Below the pieces are notes generated by a model. The model saw nothing but the letters and a program-made list of their open reading frames with translations. It was not told the DNA's origin and ran no database searches. A program made the position numbers and the translations under genes. A stretch of DNA of 64,000 nt from Oscheius tipulae. Its lineage: Eukaryota > Nematoda > Chromadorea > Rhabditida > Rhabditidae. Numbering within the stretch: the stretch's first letter is position 1; each line of letters starts with the position of its first letter. The stretch lies in assembly GCA_037178975.1 (NCBI GenBank), contig JASJZH010000003.1:310001-374000 (forward strand), given 5' to 3'. Below, in pieces: positions 1-13,800 of the stretch.

Positions 1-1511
1 CAGCGCGTTCAGGACTACGATAACATCCCTCGAAAAGTGAGTTTTAGTCATTTTCCGCAAGGGATGGGAAAAGTGGTTAACTGCAGTGTAATTCAGCTCA
101 TAGAGACGCATCCTTTCTATTTTTAAAAAGTTAGTTTGCTCACTCCTGCTCATTCACACTATTTTTAAACTTTCGCTCCAATGTGATAAAGTCCTTGCTT
201 AGCAATCGGGCAATGTTAGGTCACGGGGGTTTGGAGCCTAGACCACAAAAGTCTTGAGAAGACTGATTTTACGTTTTTTTTAAGGAAGCCAAATTCGTCA
301 ACTTTCTCGGCAACTCGATGCGAATTCACAATCCGGGATTGTGCAAGCGCGTCTGGGCCGCAATCAGCGAGGAGACGGACAAGATGAAGAAGGAGGCCGA
401 ACAGGCGAAGAAGGCCCAACAAGCGATCAAAAATACCGCCAAAGACGAAAAAAAGCCCGCAGAGGAGAAAACCAATGGAGCTGTCGTCCCGGATGTTGAG
501 GAGAATGGAAATGAGGTAAAGATTTCTGTTTTCTTCGATAGTTGTAGCGAATTTTCGAGTTGGCGAAACTTGTTTGTCTAGTCGTGAGACTCCCGGAAAC
601 ATTTTCAATACGCTTTCTAGATCAGATAGTCAGGCCATAATCTTCATTTTTCCTCGTTTTTCTTTTCCCACGCAATTTTCCCGCGGGACAAAGTTTGTCC
701 GCAGAATTCCAACGGGTATCTGTTTTTCAGACTCCGGAAGTCGCATTTAAATGGAAGAAGGCCATCAAGAGGAAGTTAAAGGAAGCTGGAGGAGAGATGA
801 AGGTATCTTATACTTTTTCTTGTTACATTTTGACTGCTTTTGGGAATATTGGAGAGAACAGAATAGAAGTGTTCCAATTTCTTAAAAATGTTTCGAAACG
901 TAGGGCGCAATCGGCTCTGCCCAGTCGTATTTAAGGCGCATGTCTGGTTCAAAAGGAAGACGGCTTACGGTTTGGCGATGGCTTTACTTCTCTTGACCCA
1001 AGACTGCAGGCAGCAATCCAAATCAGGTGTTTGGCAATCTTTAATGTAGTACTGAAACAGGCACCTCTTTTCGAATTATTCAATATGCAATTTCGTGTTG
1101 CGACGCAAGTCGTTTGCGTGTTTCGCGTTTTTCAAACTAAAACAGTTCTATCAACTTTTTCACTAAGTTTTTCTCTAAAAAAAAATACATGTATTAGGTA
1201 GAAAAAGGCAAAATAAGCGACAGACTTCTCCCGCGACACGAAATTGCGTTAAGAGAGGTACCTATTCCAATACTACAACGCGCACATTGTGCGTCTCGCG
1301 ACGTAAAACTATCGCCAAGCTGTAAGCGGTCTTTCTTTTGAACAGACTCGAAACCTACCCAGCAAATTTCCAGGTAAAACAACTGCGCCGAGCCGTGATT
1401 GCCGACTACCAGGAAGCCGGTGGCTGCGCCGAAACAGCTCCCGATCTTTTCCAAGAAAAACTCCAAAAGGCTGGGATCACCCTGACTGGCAAGCTGGCTC
1501 AACTGGTTTGA
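1..1511 (+). CDS. LYAR: LYAR-like nucleolar protein, 3' part (gene runs off the left edge)
   Basis: Four exons are visible (1-36, 285-515, 731-802, 1374-1511), all joining in phase 0 with GT/AG ends and a TGA stop at 1509-1511. The first exon encodes DYDNIPRK and the second continues AKFVNFLGNSMRIHN, which matches the segment after the zinc fingers in LYAR (cell growth-regulating nucleolar protein). A Lys/Glu-rich linker follows. The 731-802 exon encodes FKWKKAIKRKLKEAGGEMK, matching the conserved C-terminal LYAR block FNWKGTIKAVLK, and the last exon gives a short helical end. LYAR proteins act in the nucleolus in ribosome biogenesis and gene regulation. The N-terminal zinc fingers must lie to the left of the window. 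Family assignment is from memory of the human protein; the exon chain is directly visible. Confidence 0.88.
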
Positions 1512-1839
1512 TCCCCTCCTATTTGTTATTGTTATATTTTCTTGTTATGAACTCTTTTTTTCCGTTAATTTTCATCCCGAAAAGCAATTTAAGGAAAAGC
1601 CAACAAATAGAGGGGCTCTCGGGGGATAAACTAATGCAAGAGCTGAGGGCCCACAGCTGAAAGCTCGGTGTGTGTTAGGGGCTGAAATCGATTTTGTGAA
1701 GCACGCCGCCGTGTGTGTTGTGGTCGGAATCTCCTGTCTCTCTGCCCTTCTTCGCCCCCATGTGCTGAAAGGATGATGTCGTCGCCAAAAGCCCCGTGAC
1801 CCGGAGACCACTTGAAACTCGACGGAGGAAGAAGAAGGA
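1512..1839. other. Intergenic spacer LYAR/unc-79
   Basis: There is about 330 bases between the LYAR stop and the proposed unc-79 start codon. No gene is seen. It must contain the LYAR 3' end and the unc-79 promoter, but I see no clear AATAAA or TATA box. Confidence 0.5.
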
Positions 1840-4800
1840 ATGGCTACGACGAGAGCCGCGACGTGTAAGTCTCGTAACTTCTAAGCGGGCTGTCCATAGG
1901 CGATCTCAGTTTTTAAGCGAAAGAGACAGGACTTCTCCCAATACGTTTTGACCGATCAAATAGCATACAATAAAAAGACAAGGTTCAAGATGTTACTCGC
2001 GAATTGGAGGTTCAGTTCAGATAGATGATAGGACTTACGAAAGCTCAAATCAGTGAGTAACTCTTAGTAGAATTTGTCAATTTGCACTATTCTATCATTA
2101 CAAAGAGTAAGCAATGTCTGTCTGCAACAGCGAGCGTATGCCGGTCTGAATTCGGCGTGCAAATCAAAAATACGCGTGAGAAGCGAAAGGTGTAAAAATG
2201 ATGGTTTTTCCAACTACTGATGCAAAAAAACTTTCTGAGCGTGTTTTTGTAGGTTTAAGAATCGTTTCTGGCAACTGCAATTGCAGGAGTTTGCAAGTTG
2301 GGTCAAGACCGTAACCCCGGATCAAATTCTCTTCGCAGTAAACAGCAGTACAACAGCAGTCTCCCCACATTTTATTTACGCACCTCAAAACTGCCAGAAT
2401 AATTTCCTGCGAATCTTCTTCCTTCGACTGGAGAAAGCGTCCCTCAATTAGAATGCAATGAGATCAATTGTCTTCAAATTGCTGCTGGGAGGGGGAAGAT
2501 GGAGAGAACGGGCGTTGTAATGGAGAGAAGAATAGCCATAATTTCTGCTAGTAGTCCAACGGTAAAGCAAGAAGAGAACCTGTAGTCAAAAGAAAGTGGG
2601 GCTGGATTAGAGAAGGTAACACAGACTTGGACAGATAGGCAGAACGACCGAAACTGATAGAAAAGACAGGGATAGAGATATGGCATATGCTGATTAAGAC
2701 ATGTTCAATAGACAGGGGTAGTAGTAGCAGGCATCGCGAACCTGGCCGGAATGTTCGATCGCGTCGGCCTGTTTCGGCCAAGCCAGTTCATGCTTGTAAA
2801 CAGCGAGCACCTTTGGTCAGTTTGCGATCTCTGGTAGCACTACTAGCCGATAGATATGCCGACAAGTTAATAAAGTCCAGTGGAACGTTACGCCGTGTCG
2901 ACATGGCATGTATACTTGGGCATCCGACTTGATGGCGCATACCTGGTGCGGCGTTTTTCTCGAAAATCGACCCATACACCCTCGGCGTCATTTTTGCTCA
3001 AGGTAGGCATGCATTCAAGCAATCTCCAGCAAAATGCAGCTATGACCAGCTCAAATCCGAGAAAAATAGCTCGGCTCGATTTTGAGTCGAGTCGCTGTGT
3101 ATGAGGTAGAATCTGAGAAAAACGTTGCACCAGCTCTGCGCCTCTGACTTGAATGCCCAAGTATACCGGCACGGGCCCGGCGGGCCACCCGCTGACGGGG
3201 CAGGTTATAAGCTAGATTGGAGATGGAAAAGGTGACAGACTGCCTAGGGACTATTTGACTAGGAGAAGTAGCGTAAGAAAGCTGGATAGGACAGCTTAGC
3301 TGAAGGGAAGATTGACAGCCTGACTTGGAACATGTTGACAGAAACCAACTGTCAGAAATTAGAAGACAGTTGACGCAGACAGTGATCATGCGAGGTAGCA
3401 AAGTTTGACTGACAGTGCATGTATCAGCAAAAACTTGTAGTCTCAACTAAAATCTTGACTATCTTCTTGATGGCGAGAGAGCTTTAGAAGAGTAAACAGC
3501 GTTGTAATGACTACCAGTTAGCGTGGAATATTTGATCCTAATGTCCCGGTTTGTAGAAGTAAGACCTCGCAGCTTCGATTTTTCTGTACATCACAAATAT
3601 TGAGTGGCTGAAGCTGAGTCTAAAGCAGAGGAAGACTCCGTAGTAAGCAAGTGCGTAAAATGCTAAAAGCGCAACAATCAAATGGCCGGGGGTGGGCGTG
3701 CGGAGCTAGAAACCGTGAGGTTTCGCCCCGAACAGGAGGCGGAGCCGACTCCACGCCTCTGCTGGTGTGGAGCCGCCTCTTCTTTAGATGGCCTTTCTTC
3801 TAAAATATTATACGTGTAAGTGAGATCTACGGCTACAGTCACGCACTATAGATGCAAAGTAGGCGCGTTACATCACCGACACAGAACCCCATTTTCTAGT
3901 TCTACAAAGTTCGTAAAATTGCTCCGAGTTCAAAATACTGGGTTGACGAGAGAGAATAAGCCATACAATCGCTCAAAGTTAGACAGTAACTTGGCTGAAA
4001 AGTTGCGGGTTAAACTCCCAGTCATCATTACCTTTTCTAGGTCAATCCATGTCTATCTCACCTACCCATAGTCACAGAACCCTATTGAATCTCCAGTCTT
4101 TCGATAGGAAGCAGTCTCTCTCTCTCTAGTAGGACTGTGGGACCCATAGTAGTGGGATCCATACAACAGCCACTGGACTTGTTCGGAATGGATTGAAAGC
4201 CAAAAGACGGGTCTCGGGGATTTCAGATGAACCATGCCGTCTGTAGAAACGAATAAGTAGTCGGATCCATACAACTAATACCTTTCCAAGACAGGAAAAA
4301 GTTAGGAAAAAAACTAGTTAAAAGTACTGCTAAACAAGCCGCCCTCGAGCCCTCTAAACGCCTTCGTTTTTCAGTCTCGGCCAAGATCCGGACACTTTCC
4401 GACTTCCAGCTGCGCCTCTCAACCAATCAGCAGCCGCCAAGCAGTGCCGAAATCATCACAACTCTTCGCTACTTCCAACAGACACTTATAGGGTAAGTGT
4501 GAAACCACTTGCTTACACCTGCTAAATGACTGAAGAAGAAGCTGGACCGAGAGAGGGAGAGAGTCATTAGGAAGAGTGCTCCCGAGCGCTCGCTCCCTGC
4601 CAATTTCCGAGACCTCTTCTGATGAAAATGAATGGGGTTGAGACAGGGGGAGAGAGAGAGACTAGGTCTATTGTCTTTCTTTTTGAGTGAAAAGAGGATT
4701 TCTGGGAGTTCGGTGGAAGAAGGAGAGGAACGCAGGTTCGAAAGAACAATTGAAGACTGGGGGTAGGACGTCTAGAGAGAGAGAGAGAGAGATAGCCACA

Positions 4801-7800
4801 AAGGATTTTGGTGGTTCTTTACACGCCTGCATCCAAAATGGCGGCAATCCTGTCGCAAACACTGAAATCCGATGCTTACCGCAACGTCCAAGAAAATACC
4901 TCCGTTCTTAGAACATTGTTTCCATTCCCCCACTCAAGCTCAAATCTTTATCTCACCCTCGAATCGCACTTTAAGCCATTGTTTGCGGGGCCATCGAAAT
5001 TTATAACTCGTGGTTTCGGGGGACTGCGTCTGATCACTACGAAAGACATATAAATCCACTTGTCACACATTCGGCCACTACTACTACGAATGGGCTCAGA
5101 AATGACGCCAGAGTAGCTGGAGGACACACAGAGGGCGGCATCGGCAATTCAACGGCGGGACGAATTACCAAAAAATTTGAATAATGAAATCAGTCGAACC
5201 CACAAGACAGGGCTTAGAGTGCATGTGGGGTCGGGCTGGGTGAGAGGACAAGGAAGGTTTTCTATTCAGACATTTTCCAGATTTCTGAAAGACTTCCCAC
5301 GTGACCAGATCCAATACTGTGAAAAGTTTTCGACAGACTCTGCCAGATGGGCCCTCTACCCGAATCTCAATTACTCCGGGCTCTTCTACGCCGTCTCGAA
5401 CCTTCTAGAGGTTTTCCCACTTCTGACATCGAATCAGACCAGTAAGATTTCAAGCAAATGTTCTTAAAAGTCGTTCCAGCAATCGGAGAAGCTGTCCTGG
5501 ATACCCTAAAGGCCCTGATGTTGTTCTTGGACAGGGACACGTTGGAACAGATGCCTGTTCTACTGGCAGCTCAGCTTGGAGTAATGCCGAGCGAGCTGGA
5601 TAAGCAGATTGTGCATCTTCTGGCTGACTGTGTACTTCCGTTCTCTGTCACTGAAGATACTCTCATTAAGCTGTCAATTCCGGGAGTACTGATGCTCGTC
5701 CTACAGCATGGAAGCGATCCGAGTAGGTTACTCTCTGTATCCTTGTCTCTCTGTCTCACTATTCTTCTGTCTTTCTGTCTCTCCGCCTCTTCGTCTTCCT
5801 GTCTCTGTCTCTCAACTAACAAATATTTTCAGGCCTCCACACCTGGATAACCGAAGGCGTCATGCAATGCAGCACCGACATCTACAGCGACTTGATGCAG
5901 GTTGTTGCAAAAGGAACCTGTGAGTCGAGAGTCGCCGCAGCCAATCTTCTCTTTCACTACTGGCCCTTCTCGAATCCCCAGATTCTTCACCGAAAGACTA
6001 TCCAGTACAAGGTCCACGCCTGGTCACCTGTAGCCTGTCAATCGACGAGCTGTTCGGACAAAGGGCCATCTGTCAGACGCTGCTTCGACCCGATGATCTG
6101 TTCCGATGTGGCGGACAACTCGCCGCCAGTGTTCTTGTGCAAAAAGTGTGCTGACCATGTGGTGGGAGAAAGGAAAGCCCAGTTGACTCCGCAGACCCAG
6201 CCTCTGCCTGCTGCGAGTACTACTTGTGGAAGACAGGTGGGATAGACAGAGAGACAGAGTGACAGAGAAATAGAGAGACACAGAGAGGCAGCGAAATAAG
6301 GAACTACAGTAACCCAAAGCTTCTAGGAATGTCAATCACAGTCCCGCCTCGCCGTGGCCATTTGCTGTTCCTCTGATTGTACCAGAACTCACGGCTTCGT
6401 CCCGATGAGACTGTGTCAGGAATGCTACCAGACAGTTCATCCACCTACAGCTGCCCAGCACTTGGTTCACCACGGGAGTGGTGTCGTTTGGGGGGCACCC
6501 ATCATGTGGGACACAGTAGAAGCCATAGTCAAGCTGCTGCGAGAGACCACAACCTTCGAAGGAGCTGAATCCGAAGGGAAGAGACCAAAATGGCTTCGAC
6601 AGCTGGAAGCAGGAAATTCCATGGGCAAGGAAATCGACAAGATGGCTGATGAGAGAAGAATGCTGAGTCGGTTTGGTGTATGGCTCATGGCCGCTCTCTG
6701 TCCTCCGACCGAGTTCGCGGACAAAAAGGCCATCGGATACATGATGTACAACGTTTTCCAGTGGTTCTCAACCACTGCTCTACTACCAAACGATGGCCTT
6801 GGAGCGCTTCTGGAACAGTTGAAGACTGATGTGAGTGGAACTGCCTTTTCGAACCTAAGAAGTCATTTTCAAGCAAAATGATGTTCTGCAAAGTTGTAGC
6901 CCTGACCAAAACCTACAATTTTACAAAACATCATTTGGCTGAAAGAACACTTCTTGGATCCGGAAAGAATTATTTGAAATTTTGGCTTGAGCTCGGCCGC
7001 CCAAGTCACCCCCCTACTATCTCCTCTCTGTCTTTTCCCTATATAGACGCGCAACATTTAGTCAGCTTTCGGGCTTATTCTGATCGTTTTGCGGTACCCC
7101 TAGATCATGATCGTTGTAGAACGAGTCTAACGAGGTAACTTCGAGAGTGGTCTAGGGAAAAATACAGAAAAAAGGGCTCTGATCTGGCTTATTGCCAGGC
7201 TAGAGCCCTTTCTCTTTTAAAGAGAAATTCATGTTCGATTTATCAGTAATCAAATTGCTGCTTCAGTTCGTCTGCGACTGGATCAACATGGCCATCCGAG
7301 TCCACGACGATGTTTTTATCAGTACTCTGTCACCACAGCACGACGAATACGATGGTCGACCGCCTTTTGAGCAGATCAAGGAAGCTTTGAGCAGGTAGGA
7401 AGTCTTTGTCGCTCTGTCTTACGGTCTCTCAGTTCCTCTGTCTTTCTGTGGCTCTGTCTCTATCTGTCTCTCTGTCACTCAGTCTCAATTGCGCGTAGCG
7501 TTACGCGGTGGTTTGGTTCTGCGTTGGCTTGGTGCGCGCTTGACTTAGGAAAATCGCAATATCTCGGCTCCCGTCTATCCAATCGTTCTCAAACTTCATC
7601 CCATAGTTTTTTCGACCAAGAATAACCTAGAAAATAACTTTGGAGCCCATAGGTTGAAAAATAAAAACCAGAGAAAAGATGAAAAATCCAAAAGCGCCTA
7701 CATTATGAAAAATTGTTCCGAAGCATTTTTTTATTACTAATTGACTTTGAGAAAGTAATATTCTTCGAATTTGAAAAAGCGACCGCGAAAAGAATGGTGA

Positions 7801-10800
7801 TTTGGATTGGACAAAAATGGGGCAATAGAAGAGAGCTCAAAAACAGGGCAATATAACTCAGTCGGCAAAAGAAAAAGCCAAAACCACGTCTTCCTGCATT
7901 TCTAGAAGGAGGGAAAGATGCGGATTAGGCTTTTCTGTTTACCGACTGAATTATATTGTCCTGTTTTTGTACTCTCTTCTATTGTTCCGATTTTTCTAAT
8001 CTAAACCACCCTTCTGTTCGTGGTCGCTTTTTTTTAATACAATAGCTCTAAGAAACCTAACCATTTCCAGACTTCTCTCCCTCATGCCGTACGACATCAT
8101 TAGTCTAGAGACATGGACCAACGTAATTCCCCACTGGCTTCAACTTATCCACGATAATTGTACGGAAGAAGACCAGCCGGAACTGAAGGTTCTGTTGGGA
8201 AAGATCTTCGAGCCAGACCTGTATCCAGTTGACAGCATCAAGGTCTTTGAATTTGTCAACAAGAGGCTCAGTGGGACGGACTACGACGAGCTTTTCAATT
8301 CCCTTCAATGGCTACATTTGCTCTCAAGGCTCGAGATCACAATTCCTCTGGGAATGCTCCTGGATCAGTTCTGTGTAGCTTTGAGGAATCTTCCCGGTCT
8401 GTATATTCCTCCCCTAGGAGAGATGGACCTGGAGGACGATGATGTCAGCATTCATGTGGTCATCATCGACATCATTGTCCTCCAACTGAAGCTGAACCAG
8501 TCGGTCATCTACGACAAAGCTGCCATGAACGAGAAGTTGTTCAGTTGTCTGGCTTGTCTCCTGTCTGTTCCTCTCAGGACGACTGATCACGAGTGCAAGA
8601 ATCCGGAACTAGACGGATTCGCAGACTGCTCCGCCTGTCAGCAATCTGTCTTCCTTCAGCAGATGCTGATGCAGATCATTGAGTCGGTCAGTCCGAAGCA
8701 GGAAGTCCCGATCACGGCCACAGAGGACGAGCCCTTTGAGCAGACTGAGGACGCCTCCTCGTCTCATCCCAGTACTCTCTTGTCTCCATTGACCGCTCCT
8801 GGGAGTAGCAAAGCTCGTGAGTCAAGTCTTTATCTCTTTCTCTGTCTCCGTGACTTATACTCTCCCTTTCAGTGTCTCCCGTTGCTAGTGTCTCCATGCA
8901 AGAATCCTTGACCGGTCTTCCCATCCAACGAGCTTCGGAACATCAGCAAGATATCGAATTTGTCGGCATGCTAGCCACTGAGGAGATCGAATCCGAGCAG
9001 ATTCAAGCAGTGACCTTGACCGAGGGAGATGTCGGTCGAGAGACCTGTCAGGTAGTGACTACCAGTCACATTGAAGGACTCAAAGGATTCACTCCTATGG
9101 GGCCTGCTCCTCCTTCCATAGTCACGGAATTCTGGGACACATCTGTCGGAAGATTCCGCTTCTCAATGGAGACTCTTCCTGCCCAGTTAAAACTTATCAA
9201 AGCCCTGCTGATGAGTCTGGACCAGGCTGAAGATCCGGACGTGGAGTTCTTTGTTCTGTCCAGTCTCAAACTGTTGTGCCTACACTGTGAGGCTCTGAAC
9301 AATACGAGGAGAGAATACAGAGGATTCTTGATCTGGATTATGGAGAATCATATGGTTCAGAAGCTGTGGACCAGACTGAGGAGTGATTTTGTTCAGGTTT
9401 GTAGACAGAGAGGCAGAGACTGACCCCTAACTTTTCCAGGTCGGTGAAGTAGCCGCCCTCCTTCTCCTCCACTGCATAAGTTTCCCTGCTGGAGAGGATG
9501 TCTTCTGGAAAATTGTTCACAAGGACTTCACATGCAAGGACTGGAAGATCCGCTTCAACTCTGTCGGTTACGGTTACGTCATGGCTCACCTAGCCCGTGT
9601 CAAAGTTGTGAAGAGTCACCGTGTGCTCCAGACAGCTCTGGCGGGACCCTTCTACCATGTCGTTGTCTCAATCTACGACCAGAATGCGGCCGTAGCTCAG
9701 AGAGCCATCATCGCCTTAAAAGCTCTGCCCTCAACCACCCTGAAAGTGAGTTGTTCTACAAGTTCCCATCACAATACTTTCAGTTGATCTGTGCCTGCTT
9801 CGAGACCCAGTTCGATGAATGCATTGTGGACAGACCTCTCATAGTCAATGCCATCAAGATCCTACTGACTCAACTTCCGGAAGAACAGACTCTATCATTC
9901 GACTTTTTCATTCAACGCTTCGAAACATTGGTTCTGGAAGCGCAGCTTAGCAGTCAAAGCGAGGAAACTGTCTTTGTTCAAGGTAGACAAAGAGACGGAG
10001 ACAAAGACACACCGTCTTTCAGACCTGATGCACTCCGATCCCATGTCTGACGCCTACCAAAGAAAACTTGGAAAGGCTCGTCGAGCCATCGAGGGTGTCA
10101 CCTCGGCCAGGAGCATTGCTAGAATGCTCAAAGAGTATGATGCCTTACGACATCAGCTCTTTTCCAATTTACCGGAGCCAACAGGTGGGTTCGGTGTTTT
10201 GCCAAAGAGACAAAGTAAGTTGCTTCACTTACTGTTTTTCTTTCCTTGTGCAACCGCGTGTAACCGTGTTCCCTTCTTTGCTATTCTGTACTTTTGAAGA
10301 GAAATATGTGTGGGGAAGAGAGATGAAAGGATTGTGACCTGAATAAACCTGATTCTTGACTACTAAGAATTAACTCTTGACTCTCTGAGGAGCTGTAACA
10401 TTGAGAATGAGTGTACTCTCTGTGCCACTCTTCCTCTGATGAGATCCGTTGTCCTGACTGTTGACTATCTGAAGAGTTCAGCCTTTTGACTACTGTGTAT
10501 GGTTGACTCTTGACACTCACTCCGCTTCTGTCCCATTACTACTGTATCTAGTTGACTCTTCACTCTTGACTCTCAGGTGTGTATACCGACTCTTTCTCCA
10601 ACAGTATTCTCTGTTTCTGCAGCTTGACTCTTGGAATGTCTTATAGTTCAGACTCATGACTTTCTGCCAAGTTCAGTCTCGTGACTATTGTGTCTAGTTT
10701 ACACGCGACTCTTGACTTTCCAGTGATCCAATATCTAGACAGACCTGACTTTAGACTCATCCTTTCATCTCATCCTTCTTCCCACAGTCAAAAACCTTTC

Positions 10801-13800
10801 AACCCTGTACACTACTGCGAGTGACTCACCTCTACTTTCACCTCCTGTTCCTATCCCCACAATTCCCTAACCTCTTGTCTGTTTCGTGACGTTAAACCGT
10901 CGTCTCTGCCGACGACGTCGTGGTCGTCTCTCGGCAGCTGCTCTGTCCTGTCGAGTCAAAATCCTTCGCGTCGTCACCATGGTCCGAGTGGTCAACCGTT
11001 GGCGTCATCTGGGTGACAGTTTTGGAGCTGCGGCCTCGCTCGTCTCTCTCCTTCCTCGTATGGTTTGAAGTCGCATGTACTCTATCTCATTGCTATACTG
11101 TCCTATCGCTTCATGCCTCTCCTCCTGTCCCCTCTTTTTTCCGACTTTTTTTTTTGAACTGGAATGTGGTAGAGATGTGTTGGTGCTTTGACAGGCTTCT
11201 CATCCTTCTCCTTTCAGTCTCCTCTGAGGTCGCTGCATCTTCTCTAACAAGTCCTGCCTACTCTTCCGGTTAGCTTCTTCCCCTTTCTTATGACGAATAA
11301 CATGGAACAATTGATTGTAACCTGAGAGACAGAGGGACATCAAGACAGAAAAAAAGAGAGACAGCGATACAGTGACAGAGAGACAAAGGGAGATTGAGAG
11401 ACAGCGAGACAAATAGACAGAGAAACATAAATATAGGGACAGAGAAAGTGTCAGAGAGACAGAGAGACAGAAAGAGAGGGTCACAGGTCTAACCTCCTAT
11501 TTTAGGCGGATACGGTCGACTACGAGAGTTTACCGATGAAGAAAGTAACATGTGCCTCCTGCTCAACAGAGTAGTCGACATGGAGAATCCGGAAAGACAT
11601 ACTGTGTACCTGGTCATTTCCCTCTTCGTAGCCTTCCTAAGCAACAAGAACTCGACTCCTACCGATGAAAAAGCCAATGCGAAGAAGCAATCGGTCCTCT
11701 TTCGACATTTCTGTACCCTTCTGGGTTACTCTAACACGGAGAAGTGCTTCACGATTCCTCCGGCTAGACTGAGGAAGTCGGCAGTCTGCAATGCCTTCAT
11801 TTCCGGACTGCCGGAGATCCTGGATGCGAATCTGGTCATTGGTGAGTTCAGAGGAAGGGAGGGAGACCAAAAGATAGAGAGACAGGGTGACAAAGAGACA
11901 AAGAGAGGCAGAGAGGCAGAGACTTGACTTTCAGGAAACCAGCTTCTCCCTACAGTTGTCCAGCTCCTGATCCACTTACCCTCTCCCCAACAATTGGCTT
12001 CCGACCAGGGTACAGCCATCTACTCTCTCAAGCTTCTCAATCAGCACATGAGACACCTGTGGCTAAACTCTTTGGTTCTGATCCTCTACAAGTACCGTTT
12101 CGACCAAGCTCCCATATCTGATGCTATTGTGAGACTCATACAAATCGTGGTCAAGACACTGCAAGGTAAAAATTCTATTAAAAAAAGGCGAAAACATGGG
12201 TTTAGCGCAAGCTCACAGATGTACTGACGGGGAACAGAACACGGACATCGCTACCTGGGAGGATGTGACAGATGACGAAGAGGACAGTGACCTGATCCGT
12301 CCGGAGAGTCTAACAGTAACTACTATTCAAGAGTCGGAAGGAGAGAATGGCGAGCTGGAGGAACAGCCGACAAGGAAGAAGAGTCAGAGGAAGAGGAAGG
12401 ATTCTGGGACAAAGACGAAGGTCAAGGGAGAGAACAAGTGAGTTCAGACAGACATTGAACTTCCCCAATCCTCTACATTTCAGTGTCCAGCTCCGCTGCG
12501 GCTACTGCAACGAAGTCAAGGAGATCTTTGACGAGGAGACCATCTCCCTATGCCTTATAGCCGTCGAGACATTCCTCCATCGAGAACCTTCCATGGCAGC
12601 CCCCATGCTCTTTAACATCCTCCATACAGTCACCCGTCTTATCAACCACCCTCTCTACCCCTGGCACGCCAGCGAAATCTTTGTGACAGGGAACAGTCGG
12701 AGCGTGGCGAAGCAGATGCTAAGAGTCACTTTGCATCAGCTGTCTTCCTCTGGAATCTGCTTCCAGCTCTTTGACTCGTCCATATCGAGGGGTGATCCCT
12801 TCTGGAACGTTGTCGCTCAGAGCCTGGCCGATTTCCCTGATCTCTCACCGGTCTATTTTGTCCAACTTCTTCTAGAAGACCTTCAAGAACAGTGGCCGGC
12901 CAGATTCTCGACTATAATGAAGAATCTGGCGGCTTATGTCGTCGAAGTGCCGACGGACATGTACGTCAGTGCTTGGAACACCTGCGCCGGACATCTGGAC
13001 ACCTTCTTTAGGAAGTACCATACACAGGTGAGAAAATGAGGGACTGGGTATGATCAAGTACTCAGATGACCACGGAGGGAGCGAAGCCGACAGTTGTCGA
13101 GATGGAGTCAGCCATCGTGGTCATGAACCATGTGCTCAAGGTTCAGAACTACAGTACTTTCAAGGTACAGTTGGAGAGACAGAGAGAGAGAGAGACAGAC
13201 GGAGAGGCGAAGAGACTAAGAGACAGAAACACATAGACATATAGAGATAGAGAGACAGATAAAACAAAAAGACAGAAAGACGGAGACATAATGTTGACCT
13301 GACTCTCTTTTCCAGACCTCCGTCACTCTCGTCGATGCCTTCTCTCGCTGGCTAGCCGAGGCTCTTCACCACGCTCCAGTCCAGTTGGAATCTCTTCTAG
13401 CTGTCTGTACTGCCTGCAACAGAGCCCTGATTCGGGAAAGGGACAAGCAATCCATTACCAGAGCCGTGGTCGCAGAACTTATCCAGGCGATAAAGTTCAA
13501 GTGCAATCTGCACGAGACGAATTACATGACCGTGGCCAATATGATCCTTCAGGATGCTGGAGAGGGTGAGTCCTGTCTTACGCTATCAAATCCAAAACAT
13601 TCCAGAAGTCGAGGCGGTTCTAATTAATGGGGACCAGTATAACACGGCGGCGGCTGAAGCTGTCCGACCCTTCTTATTTGAAATGCTCGACTTCATTGCC
13701 GACCTCCATGTCCTGGCCAAGATCAAGAAAGAGACCAGTTCCGATTCGGTCGGTGGGGATCTGAAGGTCAGACTCGCCGAAGTCATGGCGAGCGAGATGT

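Noticed and set aside
2888-3172. Open frames on both strands sharing YLGI and RFS words
   Set aside because: The similarity arises because the two frames read the two arms of the foldback element; it is not protein homology.
11325-11485. CRISPR-like or satellite array of GACAGAGA units
   Set aside because: The units are imperfect, have no spacers, and sit between eukaryotic splice sites; this is intron filler in an animal genome.
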